Source: Lacticigenium naphthae DSM 19658 (GTDB lineage: Bacteria > Bacillota > Bacilli > Lactobacillales > Carnobacteriaceae_A). Taken from it: a stretch of 54,340 nt of DNA. Both the position numbers and the translations under genes were made by a program. Numbering within the stretch: position 1 is the first letter of the stretch; the number at the start of each line of letters is the position of its first letter. The DNA is taken from positions 1 through 54,340 of the forward strand of contig NZ_AUEG01000012.1 of assembly GCF_000425865.1 (NCBI RefSeq). Reading direction: 5' to 3'. The notes under the pieces are model-generated. The model was given only the letters and a program-made list of their open reading frames with translations, did no database searches and was not told where the DNA came from. Positions 8,500-17,389 of this stretch are shown piece by piece.

Positions 8500-9213
8500 G
8501 TGCCAAAGAAAACGCCTGTTTATATACGAATTCATAACGATATCCGAAACAGAATTGAATCTCATAAATGGGAAGTAGGCGATAAAATCCCTTCAGAAAG
8601 AGATTTAGCAATTGACTTTGGAGTTAGTAGAATGACTGTACGACAAGCCGTACAGTCCCTTGTTGAAGAAGGGATTCTGGAAAGAAAAGTCGGTTCGGGA
8701 ACCTTTGTTTCTAGAGAAAAAGTAAAAGAGAAAATGAGCGGGATACAAGGATTTACTGACACTATATTACAGCAAGGAAGAGTACCATCAAGTAAAGTAA
8801 TGGCATACCACGTAAAACCTGCAAGCTCGAGTGAGAGCGATAAACTTCAGATAAAAGAAGGGGCAGAGGTGTTGAAAATGGAACGTATTCGTTTTGCTGA
8901 TGATATTCCCATCTGTTACGAGGTCGCCTCGATTCCTTTAGCCATTATTAAAAACCTGAACAAAAAACAGATAACTCAATCACTGTATCACACACTCAAA
9001 AATGAAAAAAACATCAGTATTAAGCGTGCAGAACAAACGGTATCTGCCATGTTGGCTTCAGAAAGTACTGCAGAATTACTTGATTTAAAGAAAGGTGAGG
9101 CCATTTTACGCTTAAGACAAGTTAGTTTTGATCAAATGAACCAGCCAATAGAATACGTTCGAACACAATATGCAGGTAATCGCTTCGAGTTTTATTTGGA
9201 AGCAAAAAAATAA
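8500..9213 (+). CDS. nagR: GntR-family repressor of the nag operon (NagR/YvoA type)
   Basis: A 237-residue regulator with an N-terminal GntR winged helix (residues about 8-75; GDKIPSERDLAIDFGVSRMT is characteristic) and a C-terminal UTRA effector domain of the HutC subfamily (from about 90; FADDIPICYEVASIP, YVRTQYAGNRFEFYLE). It resembles YvoA/NagR, which binds phosphorylated amino sugars. It starts with GTG behind AGGAGG. As the last gene of the operon it would repress its own transcription through the dre-like site at 6564-6577. A convergent bidirectional terminator follows. Confidence 0.88.
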   Translation: MPKKTPVYIRIHNDIRNRIESHKWEVGDKIPSERDLAIDFGVSRMTVRQAVQSLVEEGILERKVGSGTFVSREKVKEKMSGIQGFTDTILQQGRVPSSKVMAYHVKPASSSESDKLQIKEGAEVLKMERIRFADDIPICYEVASIPLAIIKNLNKKQITQSLYHTLKNEKNISIKRAEQTVSAMLASESTAELLDLKKGEAILRLRQVSFDQMNQPIEYVRTQYAGNRFEFYLEAKK

Positions 9214-9246
9214 AAAAAGACTGAGAATTTTTCAGTCTTTTTTTTG
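9212..9246. terminator. Bidirectional terminator between nagR and the rpiR-like gene
   Basis: AAAAAAGACTGA and TTCAGTCTTTTTTT pair. A-runs on one side and T-runs on the other let it work for nagR (+) and for the convergent regulator gene (-). Confidence 0.85.
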
Positions 9247-9275
9247 TGCAGTATATAAAGATAGTATCCTGTTTA

Positions 9276-10064
9276 CTATTCGTATAATTTGTAATATCTA
9301 TGCATCAGGATCTCGATGAACATGAGCAATTTATATTTACCACTTTGCTCTTTATCATGGTTACCTAATTGAACTATTTCATCGAATAAAGAGGCCATCT
9401 TCATTTCGGGATTTTGTGTGATCAATAAAGATGTGGCTTTCGATGAAGTTATAGCTAGTGTCAGATCCTTCTGCATGACATATGAACCTTCTAAAGAAAT
9501 AAAAATAGCTAAATCATTTTTATCTAAAGATCGACTAGCAATCAATTGATTGCTTAATTGGGGATAATATTCAACTAGTTTACCATTTGTTAAAAGCATG
9601 TGTTGCAATATTTCAGCCATGGTACCCGGAATAAATGTGGCGTAGATATGCACTCTTTTTGCAGAGTGTATCTGATTGCAGATGCCATCTAACTTTTCTA
9701 AGGAAATTTTCTGAATGAAATCTCCTAAATCTTCAGTCACTTTTTCTAAATCTTTTTTAAAAGCTTGAGGATTAGTATAAGAATCGGTCTGACTCGCTTT
9801 TAAATCAATTTTCATTTCTTCTCTTTCAATAAAAGTTTCCATATAGCTTTTTTTAAATCCGCTGAAACCGTCGAATCCTAAATTATGCGTGAATCTTGTA
9901 ACGCTTGCTTTAGAGATATGACATTCAGTTGCAATTTTATTTATAGTTAAATCCTTTAAATACAAATTATTCAAAAGATATTTGGCGATGATGATATCGA
10001 TATCAGAGTCAGTAGGTGAAACATTTATAATATTTTGAAGTATAGATATTAATCCTCCACTCAT
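9276..10064 (-). CDS. RpiR-family transcriptional regulator
   Basis: A 262-residue regulator with an N-terminal HTH_6 domain (residues about 1-75, INKIATECHISKASVTRFTHNLGF being the recognition region) and a C-terminal SIS sugar-phosphate domain (about 110-245). This is the MurR/RpiR family layout. It is divergent from a phospho-beta-glucosidase and an EIIC gene, so it most likely controls them, sensing a phosphorylated sugar. The ATG has an AAAGGAG site. Palindromes of the GAAA/TTTC type in the shared upstream region are candidate operators. The SIS domain seems rather divergent: I do not see a textbook GxGxS phosphate loop, so the effector may differ. Confidence 0.82.
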   Translation of the reverse strand: MSGGLISILQNIINVSPTDSDIDIIIAKYLLNNLYLKDLTINKIATECHISKASVTRFTHNLGFDGFSGFKKSYMETFIEREEMKIDLKASQTDSYTNPQAFKKDLEKVTEDLGDFIQKISLEKLDGICNQIHSAKRVHIYATFIPGTMAEILQHMLLTNGKLVEYYPQLSNQLIASRSLDKNDLAIFISLEGSYVMQKDLTLAITSSKATSLLITQNPEMKMASLFDEIVQLGNHDKEQSGKYKLLMFIEILMHRYYKLYE

Positions 10065-10116
10065 CCACTATTCTCCTTTATTTATGTTTTGAAATCCTGT
10101 TTTTTTAGATAGCTCG

Positions 10117-10183
10117 ATTATAACATATTTCAGTTGGTCCTGTTTTTACATGAAACAAATTTCATAATAAGATACCGCTTTCA
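10117..10183. promoter_or_regulatory. Divergent regulatory region: rpiR-like promoter, palindromic operator, cre-like site
   Basis: Reading left, an extended -10 (TGTTATAAT on the - strand; core 10117-10122) serves the regulator. At 10150-10165 lies the palindrome ATGAAA-CAAA-TTTCAT. At 10170-10183 AGATACCGCTTTCA matches the CcpA cre consensus except for two positions. TTTCA-TCTAT-TGAAA (10179-10193) follows. GAAA/TTTC palindromes are common RpiR-family targets. Confidence 0.55.
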
Positions 10184-10212
10184 TCTATTGAAACAGTACA
10201 GTGTGGAATCAC

Positions 10213-10221
10213 TGGTATACT
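10213..10221 (+). promoter_or_regulatory. Extended -10 promoter of the phospho-beta-glucosidase gene
   Basis: TGG-TATACT is an extended -10 element 23 bases before the ATG; no good -35 is present, which fits a regulated promoter. Confidence 0.5.
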
Positions 10222-10243
10222 CAAGACAAGGAGGGGATATACA

Positions 10244-11608
10244 ATGAAAAAAGATTTTTATTGGGGTAATTCTGTATCAAGTATGCAAACTGAAGGAGCA
10301 TGGGATACAGCAGGTAAAGGCAAGTCGGTTTATGATATTAAAAAAGCTACTGAAAATTCATCCGATTGGAAGGTAGCTATTGATGAGTACAATCGTTACG
10401 AAGAAGATTTTGATTTGATGGAAGATTTGGGCATGAATATGTATAGATTCCAAATATCGTGGAGCAGGGTCAATCCTACTGGAGACGGTGAATGGAACGA
10501 AGAAGGTATTCAGCATTACGATAGATTTATTGATGCATTAATTGAAAGAGGTATCGAACCAATGATTTGCCTCTATCATTTTGATATGCCACTTGATTTA
10601 GCCGAGAAAAACAATGGATTTCTTTCAAAAGATACAGTGGATGCTTTTGAAAGATATGGCATTGAAATGGTTAAAAGATTTGGACATAAAGTGAAGCACT
10701 GGTTAACTTTTAATGAGCAAACCGTTTTTTATATTTTACCAGAAGTATTCGAAGCTTCAGGTTATCTAAAGGGTGAAAAAACTACGCAAGAAGTCTATCA
10801 GATTCAACACAATACGATGATGGCACACACATATGTGGCAAATTATATTCATGATCATACGGATTGTAAGATTAGTGGGATGTTAGCCTATCAAGAAGTC
10901 TATCCGCTCACCTCTCATCCAGAAGATGTATTCTTAACTAGGGAATTTGATGAGTATGTGAATTTTAATTTGTTGGAAGCCTTCGTCAATGGTAGATATC
11001 TGGATTCGTACCATGCGTATATAAAAAATAATAATATTGAAGTGGACACTTCAGAAAAAGAATGGAATGCATTGAAACGATTGCGTTCAGACTATTTAAC
11101 GTTTAGTTATTACGCATCCAATGTTCTCGATCACACTAAAATACCCAAAGATGCTCTGCCAGGAGAATATTTGGAATATGGGAAAGTGGATAATCCCTAT
11201 TTGGAATCAACCGAATGGAACTGGCAAATCGATCCAAAAGGTTTTAGAAATGTATTGAACAAAATGTATTCAAGATATCATGTACCTGTTTTTCCTACTG
11301 AAAATGGTATCGGAGTAATGGAAGAATGGGATGGGAAGAACGAAATCCAAGATGATTACAGAATTGAGTATCACCGTGAACATATCCAAGCCATGAAAGA
11401 TGCTATACAAATAGATGGTGTTGATGTATTAGGTTATCTAGGTTGGGGGCTAATAGATATATTGAGTTCCAAAGGAGATATGCGGAAGAGATATGGAGTC
11501 GTTTATGTGAACCGGGACAATAAAGATTTGAAAGACTTAGCACGTATCCCTAAAAAGAGTTATAAATGGTTGAAAAAAGTTATTCATTCAAATGGAGAAG
11601 AACTATAA
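10244..11608 (+). CDS. GH1 6-phospho-beta-glucosidase
   Basis: A 454-residue glycoside hydrolase family 1 enzyme. The acid/base is Glu158 in LTFNEQ and the nucleophile Glu353 in PTENGIG. The N-terminal FYWGNSVSSMQTEGAW is the family start. The 6-phospho type is suggested by the SSKGDMRKRYGVVYVN loop, where Ser and Lys/Arg would hold the phosphate, and by the EIIC gene 16 bases downstream. It would hydrolyse phosphorylated beta-glucosides after PTS uptake, in the cytosol. The usual TFNEP/TFNEI motif is TFNEQ here, which may shift aglycone preference. Exact substrate (cellobiose-P, arbutin-P, galactoside-P) cannot be told. Confidence 0.88.
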   Translation: MKKDFYWGNSVSSMQTEGAWDTAGKGKSVYDIKKATENSSDWKVAIDEYNRYEEDFDLMEDLGMNMYRFQISWSRVNPTGDGEWNEEGIQHYDRFIDALIERGIEPMICLYHFDMPLDLAEKNNGFLSKDTVDAFERYGIEMVKRFGHKVKHWLTFNEQTVFYILPEVFEASGYLKGEKTTQEVYQIQHNTMMAHTYVANYIHDHTDCKISGMLAYQEVYPLTSHPEDVFLTREFDEYVNFNLLEAFVNGRYLDSYHAYIKNNNIEVDTSEKEWNALKRLRSDYLTFSYYASNVLDHTKIPKDALPGEYLEYGKVDNPYLESTEWNWQIDPKGFRNVLNKMYSRYHVPVFPTENGIGVMEEWDGKNEIQDDYRIEYHREHIQAMKDAIQIDGVDVLGYLGWGLIDILSSKGDMRKRYGVVYVNRDNKDLKDLARIPKKSYKWLKKVIHSNGEEL

Positions 11609-11624
11609 AAAGGAGTGAAAGAAA

Positions 11625-12932
11625 ATGAAAGAAAAGCTCAAAAAATTTATGGAAGCTTTTGTAAATATAGCAATTAAAATTGGGAATCAAGTACATTTAA
11701 GATCGATTCGGGATGCTTTTGCCACAATTATTCCGCTGTTTATTTTAGCAGGGCTAGCTGTTTTAGTTAATTGGGCAGTTTTACCTTGGTTTTTATCAGA
11801 AGATGCACTCGTTACTGCGCAACGCTTTGGTACCAGCATAACGCGAGGAACTTTAGACATTGCCGGGTTATTACTTGCACCTACGATAGCCTATTTTTTA
11901 GCGAAAAACAAAAAATTTGATAATCCTATTTCTGTCGCAGTTATTTCTTTGGCAACGTTTATCGCCATGATGCCTTTGCAATTGATGGGAACTTCTACAG
12001 CAGGGGTCGAGGTGGAACTTGATGGTTACCTTAGTTTCTCTAATTTAGGAACTCAATCCATGTTTGCCGGTATTATTATCGGGCTATTAGCAGCCGAAGT
12101 ATTATTGAAATTCAATAAAATAGAAGCAATAAAAATTAACTTGGGAGAACAAGTACCTTCCGCTGTAGCGAAATCATTTAATGTGTTACTTCCCGCTATT
12201 TTCACTATATCGTTATTCGCAGGAGTATCCTTATTCTTAAGTTTAGTTTTTGGAATGGATCTAATTTCGCTTATAGTAAACTTGATACAAGAACCATTGC
12301 GTAAAATCGGGACAAGTTTAGGAGGATATCTATTACTTTATAGTCTGGGTAATTTACTTTTCTCCTTTGGCATCCATCAATCTGTTATCAATGGACCTTT
12401 TACAGAACCATTTATGACACAAAACATCAATGAAAATATGACGGCATTTAACGAAGGACTTGAGGTACCTCACATTTTAACGTTGAGTTTCCAGACAGCT
12501 TTTGCTCAAATGGGTGGAACAGGTTCTACCATTTCGCTTATCATTGCTGTATTTATATTCTCAAAAATTTCCGCATACAAAGAAATTGCAAAACTTTCTC
12601 TTGCGCCCGGTATATTTGAAATCAATGAACCGATTATTTTTGGGCTTCCGATCGTTTTTAATTTACCGATGATGATTCCCTTTGTATTACTTCCAATAAT
12701 ACAGACATTGATCGCTTATGCAGCTACTGCAGCAGGCTTGATCAGTAGAACGGTTGTGTATATTCCCTGGGTCACCCCACCAGTCATCAGTGGCTGGCTA
12801 GCAACTGGGGGAGACTGGCGGGCCTCGGTGTTGCAAATAATCTTAATCACACTGGGTGTTCTAGTATATTTACCATTCTTGAAAATTAGCGAACAAGTAC
12901 TTGTTCGTCAAGCAGAATTGGAAAATAAATAA
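11625..12932 (+). CDS. PTS EIIC permease, lactose/cellobiose family
   Basis: A 435-residue membrane permease of the lactose/cellobiose PTS family (CelB/LicC-like), with about ten hydrophobic helices. Landmarks are NQVHLRSIRDAFATIIPLFI at residues 22-41 and the conserved APGIFEINEPIIFGLPIVFN loop (about 326-345), which carries the substrate-binding Glu. It has a good AAGGAG site and closely follows the glucosidase, so the two are co-transcribed. No EIIA or EIIB gene is near; those subunits must be encoded elsewhere and shared. Substrate is inferred as a beta-glucoside from the neighbour. A long terminator follows. Confidence 0.9.
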   Translation: MKEKLKKFMEAFVNIAIKIGNQVHLRSIRDAFATIIPLFILAGLAVLVNWAVLPWFLSEDALVTAQRFGTSITRGTLDIAGLLLAPTIAYFLAKNKKFDNPISVAVISLATFIAMMPLQLMGTSTAGVEVELDGYLSFSNLGTQSMFAGIIIGLLAAEVLLKFNKIEAIKINLGEQVPSAVAKSFNVLLPAIFTISLFAGVSLFLSLVFGMDLISLIVNLIQEPLRKIGTSLGGYLLLYSLGNLLFSFGIHQSVINGPFTEPFMTQNINENMTAFNEGLEVPHILTLSFQTAFAQMGGTGSTISLIIAVFIFSKISAYKEIAKLSLAPGIFEINEPIIFGLPIVFNLPMMIPFVLLPIIQTLIAYAATAAGLISRTVVYIPWVTPPVISGWLATGGDWRASVLQIILITLGVLVYLPFLKISEQVLVRQAELENK

Positions 12933-12936
12933 AACA

Positions 12937-12992
12937 AACAAGAGATTTCACAAACCAATTTAAAATAATAGGTTTGTGGAATCTCTTGTTTT
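12937..12992 (+). terminator. Strong terminator after the EIIC gene
   Basis: Twenty-base arms AACAAGAGATTTCACAAACC (12937-12956) and its complement (12971-12990, one G-T pair) enclose a 14-base AT loop and end in TTTTAT. Confidence 0.88.
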
Positions 12993-13019
12993 ATAATTCA
13001 AATAGAAGGGGGAGTTAAC

Positions 13020-14630
13020 GTGGTGAAATTAAATTTAAATAGTTTGCAGGAAAAAGCAAATTGGCAAGATAGAGGATTTGAATTACCTCAATACGATGTG
13101 AAAGAAATAAGGAATAATACGATTCAGAATCCTACTTGGGTTCATTTTGGTGCCGGAAATATATTTCGTGCATATCAGGCAAGGTTAAACCAAGAATTAC
13201 TAAATCGAGGCTATACGGATACTGGCTTGATTGCAATAGAAGGATATGATACAGAAATCATACCCAAAGTATACGCACCCTACGATAATTTAAGTATTGT
13301 CGTAATATTGAAAGCAGATGGGGATTTTGAAAAGCATGTATTGGGGAATGTCGCTGAAGCATTAGATATGCAAAGTGCAGACTATCAACGGGTAATTGAA
13401 GTTTTTTCTAAGCCCTCTCTACAGATGATCAGTTTTTCCATTACTGAAAAAGGATATAACATAAAAAATAATCAAGGGGATTATATTGCTCAAGTTAGGA
13501 AAGATATAAAAGAAGGCCCGAATAAAGCCAAGAGTTACATGGGAAAGATTTCTGCATTATTGCACAAGCGGTTTTTGGAGGGTGCGTACCCGATATCTTT
13601 AGTTAGTATGGACAACATTTCTAAAAATGGTTCTATCTTAAAAAGAAATGTAATCGGAATTGCCGAAGAGTGGGAAAAGAGAGACTCCGTCTCTCGTGCA
13701 TTTGTGAATTATATAAAAGATGAAAGCCAAGTATCTTTTCCATGGACAATGATCGATAAAATCACACCTTATCCGGATAGAAATATCCAAAAAATGCTAG
13801 AGAAAGACGGGATAGAAAATATGGATCTCGTTGTAACAAGCTCTCACACAACGACTGCTCCGTATGTTAATACAGAAGAATTAGAGTATCTAGTGATAGA
13901 AGATAACTTTCCAAACGGAAGACCACCACTTGAGAAAGTAGGCGTCATATTTACTGATCAAGAGACAGTTCATAAAGTTGAAACTATGAAAGTAACGACT
14001 TGCTTAAATCCTTTACACACGAGTTTAGCTATTTTTGGTTCTTTACTAGGCTTTACTTCGATTTCAGAAGAGATGAAGGATCAGGACCTAAGAGGCTTTG
14101 TTACCAAAATGGCCTATGAGGAAGCTCTGCCCGTGGTAGAAGATCCAAAAATAATTGATCCAAAGGTGTTTTTGGAGGAGGTGTTATTAAGATTTTCGAA
14201 TCCATATATTCCGGATACTCCGCAAAGGATAGCAACAGATACTTCTCAATTAATGGCTATTCGTTTTGGTAAAACGATTCAATCTTATGTGGAAAGAGAA
14301 GATAAAGATGTAAGAACTTTAGATTTCATTCCGCTCGTAATAGCTGGATGGTGTAGATATCTAATGGGTGTGGATGATAATGGAAACGTATTTGACATAA
14401 GCCCAGATCCCTTATTGAATGATTTGCGCCCTCACCTTAAGAATCTGAAAGTTGGAAATAAAGGAAATGTTACCGAACAACTCCGGCCTATTTTGAGTAG
14501 AAGTGAAATCTTTGGTGTCGATTTATATAAGATTGGATTGAATATTACAATCGAAAAACATTTTGAAAAAATGATCAAAGAATATGGAGCAGTTCGAAAA
14601 ACTATTCAATCTGTTTTGACAGAGTCATAA
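13020..14630 (+). CDS. Mannitol dehydrogenase / fructuronate reductase family oxidoreductase
   Basis: A 536-residue protein of the long-chain mannitol dehydrogenase family (UxuB/MtlD/UxaB relatives). The N-terminal Rossmann part carries WVHFGAGNIFRAYQARL (residues about 40-56), the expected NAD-binding region. SMDNISKNG near 198 and the Lys region in the C-terminal domain also fit. It would interconvert a keto sugar acid or ketose and its polyol with NAD(P)H; fructuronate to mannonate is one possibility. It sits after a strong terminator with its own GAAGGGGG site and starts GTG (13020, or the next GTG at 13023). No uxuA, uxaC or kdg genes are near, so the assignment to hexuronate use is weak. 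Confidence 0.8.
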   Translation: MVKLNLNSLQEKANWQDRGFELPQYDVKEIRNNTIQNPTWVHFGAGNIFRAYQARLNQELLNRGYTDTGLIAIEGYDTEIIPKVYAPYDNLSIVVILKADGDFEKHVLGNVAEALDMQSADYQRVIEVFSKPSLQMISFSITEKGYNIKNNQGDYIAQVRKDIKEGPNKAKSYMGKISALLHKRFLEGAYPISLVSMDNISKNGSILKRNVIGIAEEWEKRDSVSRAFVNYIKDESQVSFPWTMIDKITPYPDRNIQKMLEKDGIENMDLVVTSSHTTTAPYVNTEELEYLVIEDNFPNGRPPLEKVGVIFTDQETVHKVETMKVTTCLNPLHTSLAIFGSLLGFTSISEEMKDQDLRGFVTKMAYEEALPVVEDPKIIDPKVFLEEVLLRFSNPYIPDTPQRIATDTSQLMAIRFGKTIQSYVEREDKDVRTLDFIPLVIAGWCRYLMGVDDNGNVFDISPDPLLNDLRPHLKNLKVGNKGNVTEQLRPILSRSEIFGVDLYKIGLNITIEKHFEKMIKEYGAVRKTIQSVLTES

Positions 14631-14640
14631 AGGAAAAGCC

Positions 14641-14675
14641 AAAAGAGAGCAGAAAAAAATTCTGCTCTCTTTTTA
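14641..14675. terminator. Bidirectional terminator between convergent genes
   Basis: AAAAGAGAGCAGAA and TTCTGCTCTCTTTTT pair tightly. A and T runs on both sides serve the dehydrogenase gene (+) and the LCP gene (-). Confidence 0.88.
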
Positions 14676-14694
14676 ATTGTATAGAATAACTAGT

Positions 14695-15666
14695 TCATTC
14701 GCTGGAGGAAGAATCTTGGGTTCCGCGAATTTCTAAAGATTCTTTTAGGATTGCCTGAATGTCACCTAAACTATCGGGCTCTATTTGTAGCATACTTGCA
14801 CCATAAACTTCTATAGGATACCATGCAAACGTATGAGTAGAAATAGACAAATCCTCAGATAAAGCTACTTTAGAAACAGAAACGATTTCGTTGAAAGTTA
14901 AATCAGTTTTAATATTCTTGCCGGCTGCTTCAATTACTTTTGTATAGTTTGGAACGGAGTCCAAGCGAGCCATTTTTTTGAGAATGGCTTCAATAATCAA
15001 CTGCTGCCGTTCGCCTCGTTTTACATCATTATCAATTTTTCTTGTGCGAGCAAGCGCTAAAGTCTGTTCTCCAGTTAGTTCTTGAGTTCCTTCTACTAGT
15101 TTAAGAGGGTTAGGATTGTTATGCGTATTTTTCTCAGAAAAAGTTATCGGAACATACATTTCCACACCACCGATAGCATCTACCACATCAATAAAAGCAT
15201 CAAAGTTCAAAGTTATATAGTAGTGGATCGGAACATCCAATAAATTTTCTACGGTTTCAATTGTTGCTTGTTCTTCTCCTTCTTGGTAAGCAAAATTCAC
15301 TCGGTTTTCTCCAATTATTTGTCCGTGAGAATAGATATCAGTTAGAGTATCTCTGGGTATACTTACCATATTCAATTCGCTGGTCTGTGGATTAATGACG
15401 ACATAAATCAGCGCATCCGCTCGAGTATTAGGTAGCTGGCGTGATTCATTATTGTCGATCCCCATGATCAAAAAAGAAGTGGGTTCCTCAATTGGATTAA
15501 CAACTACCTTCGTTGATCGCTCAACTTCTTGATAAGAATTGGATACGGTCTTTTGAGCGGTGGCCAACATTATTGCTACATAGATAGCTGATACTAAAAT
15601 AATTATGAAAAGGGGAATAAGGATCCATGACCACATTGTTTGTGTATATTTTGATTTTTTTGGCAT
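14695..15666 (-). CDS. LytR-CpsA-Psr family wall-polymer ligase
   Basis: A 323-residue LCP protein: a short cytoplasmic head, one transmembrane helix (residues about 11-33), then the extracellular LCP domain. Typical motifs are LIMGIDNNE, the Arg/Asp pair in TRADALIYVVINP, VSIPRDT, the NRVNFAYQ segment, and LARTRKIDNDVKRGERQQ, whose Arg residues contact the pyrophosphate. LCP enzymes transfer teichoic acids or polysaccharides from undecaprenyl pyrophosphate to peptidoglycan. I start at ATG 15666 because the AAAGGA site lies nine bases upstream; a TTG at 15684 overlaps that site. It probably forms an operon with the yigZ-like gene upstream (53-base gap). Confidence 0.9.
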   Translation of the reverse strand: MPKKSKYTQTMWSWILIPLFIIILVSAIYVAIMLATAQKTVSNSYQEVERSTKVVVNPIEEPTSFLIMGIDNNESRQLPNTRADALIYVVINPQTSELNMVSIPRDTLTDIYSHGQIIGENRVNFAYQEGEEQATIETVENLLDVPIHYYITLNFDAFIDVVDAIGGVEMYVPITFSEKNTHNNPNPLKLVEGTQELTGEQTLALARTRKIDNDVKRGERQQLIIEAILKKMARLDSVPNYTKVIEAAGKNIKTDLTFNEIVSVSKVALSEDLSISTHTFAWYPIEVYGASMLQIEPDSLGDIQAILKESLEIRGTQDSSSSE

Positions 15667-15718
15667 TGTAATTAATCCTTTCAACTAATGACTTCCTTCA
15701 ATAGTCAGACTATAAGAT

Positions 15719-16351
15719 TTAAATTGGGATCTCCATATATTTTTTCTCTTTTAATTGATAGTTTCCCTGATCATTTAGCCACTGAGTCGTTTCTGAAATG
15801 AAATTTTGGGTTTGAACAATAGGAACGTAACAGACAAATGTTACTTTGTCTGTGTATTGGATATCACGTAAAATATAAGAAGACTCTTTCAAAGAATTTT
15901 CTGTTTTACCGCTCAGAGTATAAGGAACGGTTAAATGGATTTCTTGATAAAGAGAACGTTCCACTACCCCAAGTTCCTTTACTGCTTCACTGACAGCTGT
16001 GCTGTATGCACGAACCAAACCGCCTTTGCCCAATTTTATTCCACCAAAATAACGTGTAACTACTGCCGTCACATTTTTTAATTCTTGTTTTTTTAATACA
16101 TCTAGCATAGGAACTCCAGCAGTCCCACTTGGTTCTCCATCGTCATGAGCACGTTGATGCTCATCGTGTTCACCAATAATGTAAGCAGAACAATTATGGT
16201 TGGCTTTCTTTTCCTTTTGCTTGATTTGTTGAATAAATCTTGTTGCTTCTTCTTCGGTTGCTGTTCTTTTTAAGTGACAAATAAAACGAGATTTTTTTAA
16301 AATTATTTCATGTGAGCCGTCTGTTCTGATAGTCTTAAATTTTTCTAACAT
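15719..16351 (-). CDS. yigZ: YigZ/IMPACT family protein
   Basis: A 210-residue protein with an N-terminal UPF0029/IMPACT domain and a C-terminal DUF1949 domain. Hallmarks are KSRFICHLKRTATEEEA near the N-terminus, NHNCSAYIIGE, DDGEPSGTAGVPML and VTRYFGGIKLGKGGLVRAY. The eukaryotic relative IMPACT binds Gcn1; the bacterial role is not settled, with proposals including a translation-linked or nucleic-acid-binding role. ATG 16351 is chosen because GGAGG lies about 11 bases upstream; earlier in-frame starts have no ribosome site. It is divergent from the degV-type gene, whose promoter overlaps its 5' flank. Confidence 0.9.
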   Translation of the reverse strand: MLEKFKTIRTDGSHEIILKKSRFICHLKRTATEEEATRFIQQIKQKEKKANHNCSAYIIGEHDEHQRAHDDGEPSGTAGVPMLDVLKKQELKNVTAVVTRYFGGIKLGKGGLVRAYSTAVSEAVKELGVVERSLYQEIHLTVPYTLSGKTENSLKESSYILRDIQYTDKVTFVCYVPIVQTQNFISETTQWLNDQGNYQLKEKKYMEIPI

Positions 16352-16384
16352 CCGTTTGTTTTCCTCCATATAAAGAATAATCTG

Positions 16385-16393
16385 TGCTATAAT
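16385..16393 (+). promoter_or_regulatory. Extended -10 promoter for the degV-type gene
   Basis: TGC-TATAAT, a perfect extended -10, lies 60 bases before the ATG. It sits just upstream of the divergent yigZ-like start. Confidence 0.6.
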
Positions 16394-16452
16394 CATACCA
16401 TTGCTGTCTAGGTAAAAACTAGGCGAAAAACAAAAGAGGAGGTGACATCTAG

Positions 16453-17304
16453 ATGAAAATTGCTATTGTCACTGATAGTACGGCTTATTTAACTACTGAA
16501 CAATATGAAAAATATACTATCTTTAAGCTACCTTTGTCTGTCATTCTCAATGAAAAAGTCTATAAAGAAGAAGTAGATATCACAGCAAAAAGCTTCTTTG
16601 AGCAAACACGAACATTAGATGTTTTGCCAACGAGTTCGCAACCTTCTGTAGGAGAAATGGTTAAATTATATACTCAGTTATCGAAAGAGTATGATGCAAT
16701 TATTAGTATACATTTATCAAGTGAAATTAGTGGAACTTATCAAAATGCTTGCAGTGTTGCAGATATGTTAGAAGAAATCAATATTTTTCCATTTGACTCT
16801 GGATTAACCTGTGCTGCGCAAGGATTTATGGCTCGAACAGCCTCATTGATGGCCGAAAAAGGAGCCACAGTTGAAGAGATTTTAGTAACTCTTACGGAAT
16901 TAAAAGAAAAAACAGGAATATATTTTGTGGTAGATGACTTAACTTACCTCGTTCGAGGTGGACGTCTATCGAATGCAGCCGGTGCAATGGGGACATTATT
17001 AAAAATAAAACCAGTATTGACTTTTGAAGAAGAGCAAATAAAAGTTTTTGAAAAAATTCGGACAAAGAAGAAAGCTTTAGCTCGAATCGAAAAGCAATTG
17101 GCACAAAACCTTAGTGAGGTAAATTATCCCATTCGAGCGGCTATTGTGCATGCAAACTGTCTTGAAGAAGCAAAAGAATGGAAAGAAAAATTAGAAGCTA
17201 GCTATCCTGCCGTTCATTTTGAAATTAGTCATTTTGGACCAGTAATTGGTGTGCACGTCGGTGAAAATGCTCTTGGATTAACATGGACTGAAGATAAAGA
17301 GTAA
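16453..17304 (+). CDS. DegV-family fatty-acid-binding protein
   Basis: A 283-residue DegV domain protein. The N-terminal IVTDSTAYL, the TSSQPSVGE lipid-headgroup motif (residues about 59-67), HLSSEISGTYQNA and the RGGRLSNAAGAMGTLLKIKP segment are all typical. DegV (FakB) proteins hold a fatty acid while a FakA kinase phosphorylates it for phospholipid synthesis, in the cytosol. No kinase gene is nearby, so it probably uses a shared FakA encoded elsewhere. It has an excellent AGGAGGTGA site, is monocistronic, and ends in a terminator. Confidence 0.92.
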   Translation: MKIAIVTDSTAYLTTEQYEKYTIFKLPLSVILNEKVYKEEVDITAKSFFEQTRTLDVLPTSSQPSVGEMVKLYTQLSKEYDAIISIHLSSEISGTYQNACSVADMLEEINIFPFDSGLTCAAQGFMARTASLMAEKGATVEEILVTLTELKEKTGIYFVVDDLTYLVRGGRLSNAAGAMGTLLKIKPVLTFEEEQIKVFEKIRTKKKALARIEKQLAQNLSEVNYPIRAAIVHANCLEEAKEWKEKLEASYPAVHFEISHFGPVIGVHVGENALGLTWTEDKE

Positions 17305-17320
17305 AAAATTGAGGGATAAA

Positions 17321-17355
17321 AAGGACTTCAGCAAAATTTGCTGAAGTCTTTTTTC
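17321..17355 (+). terminator. Terminator after the degV-type gene
   Basis: GGACTTCAGCAAA and TTTGCTGAAGTCTT pair, then a T-run. It isolates degV from comFA. Confidence 0.88.
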
Positions 17356-17389
17356 GTATATTTTTTTATCACACTATGGAGGAAATAGT

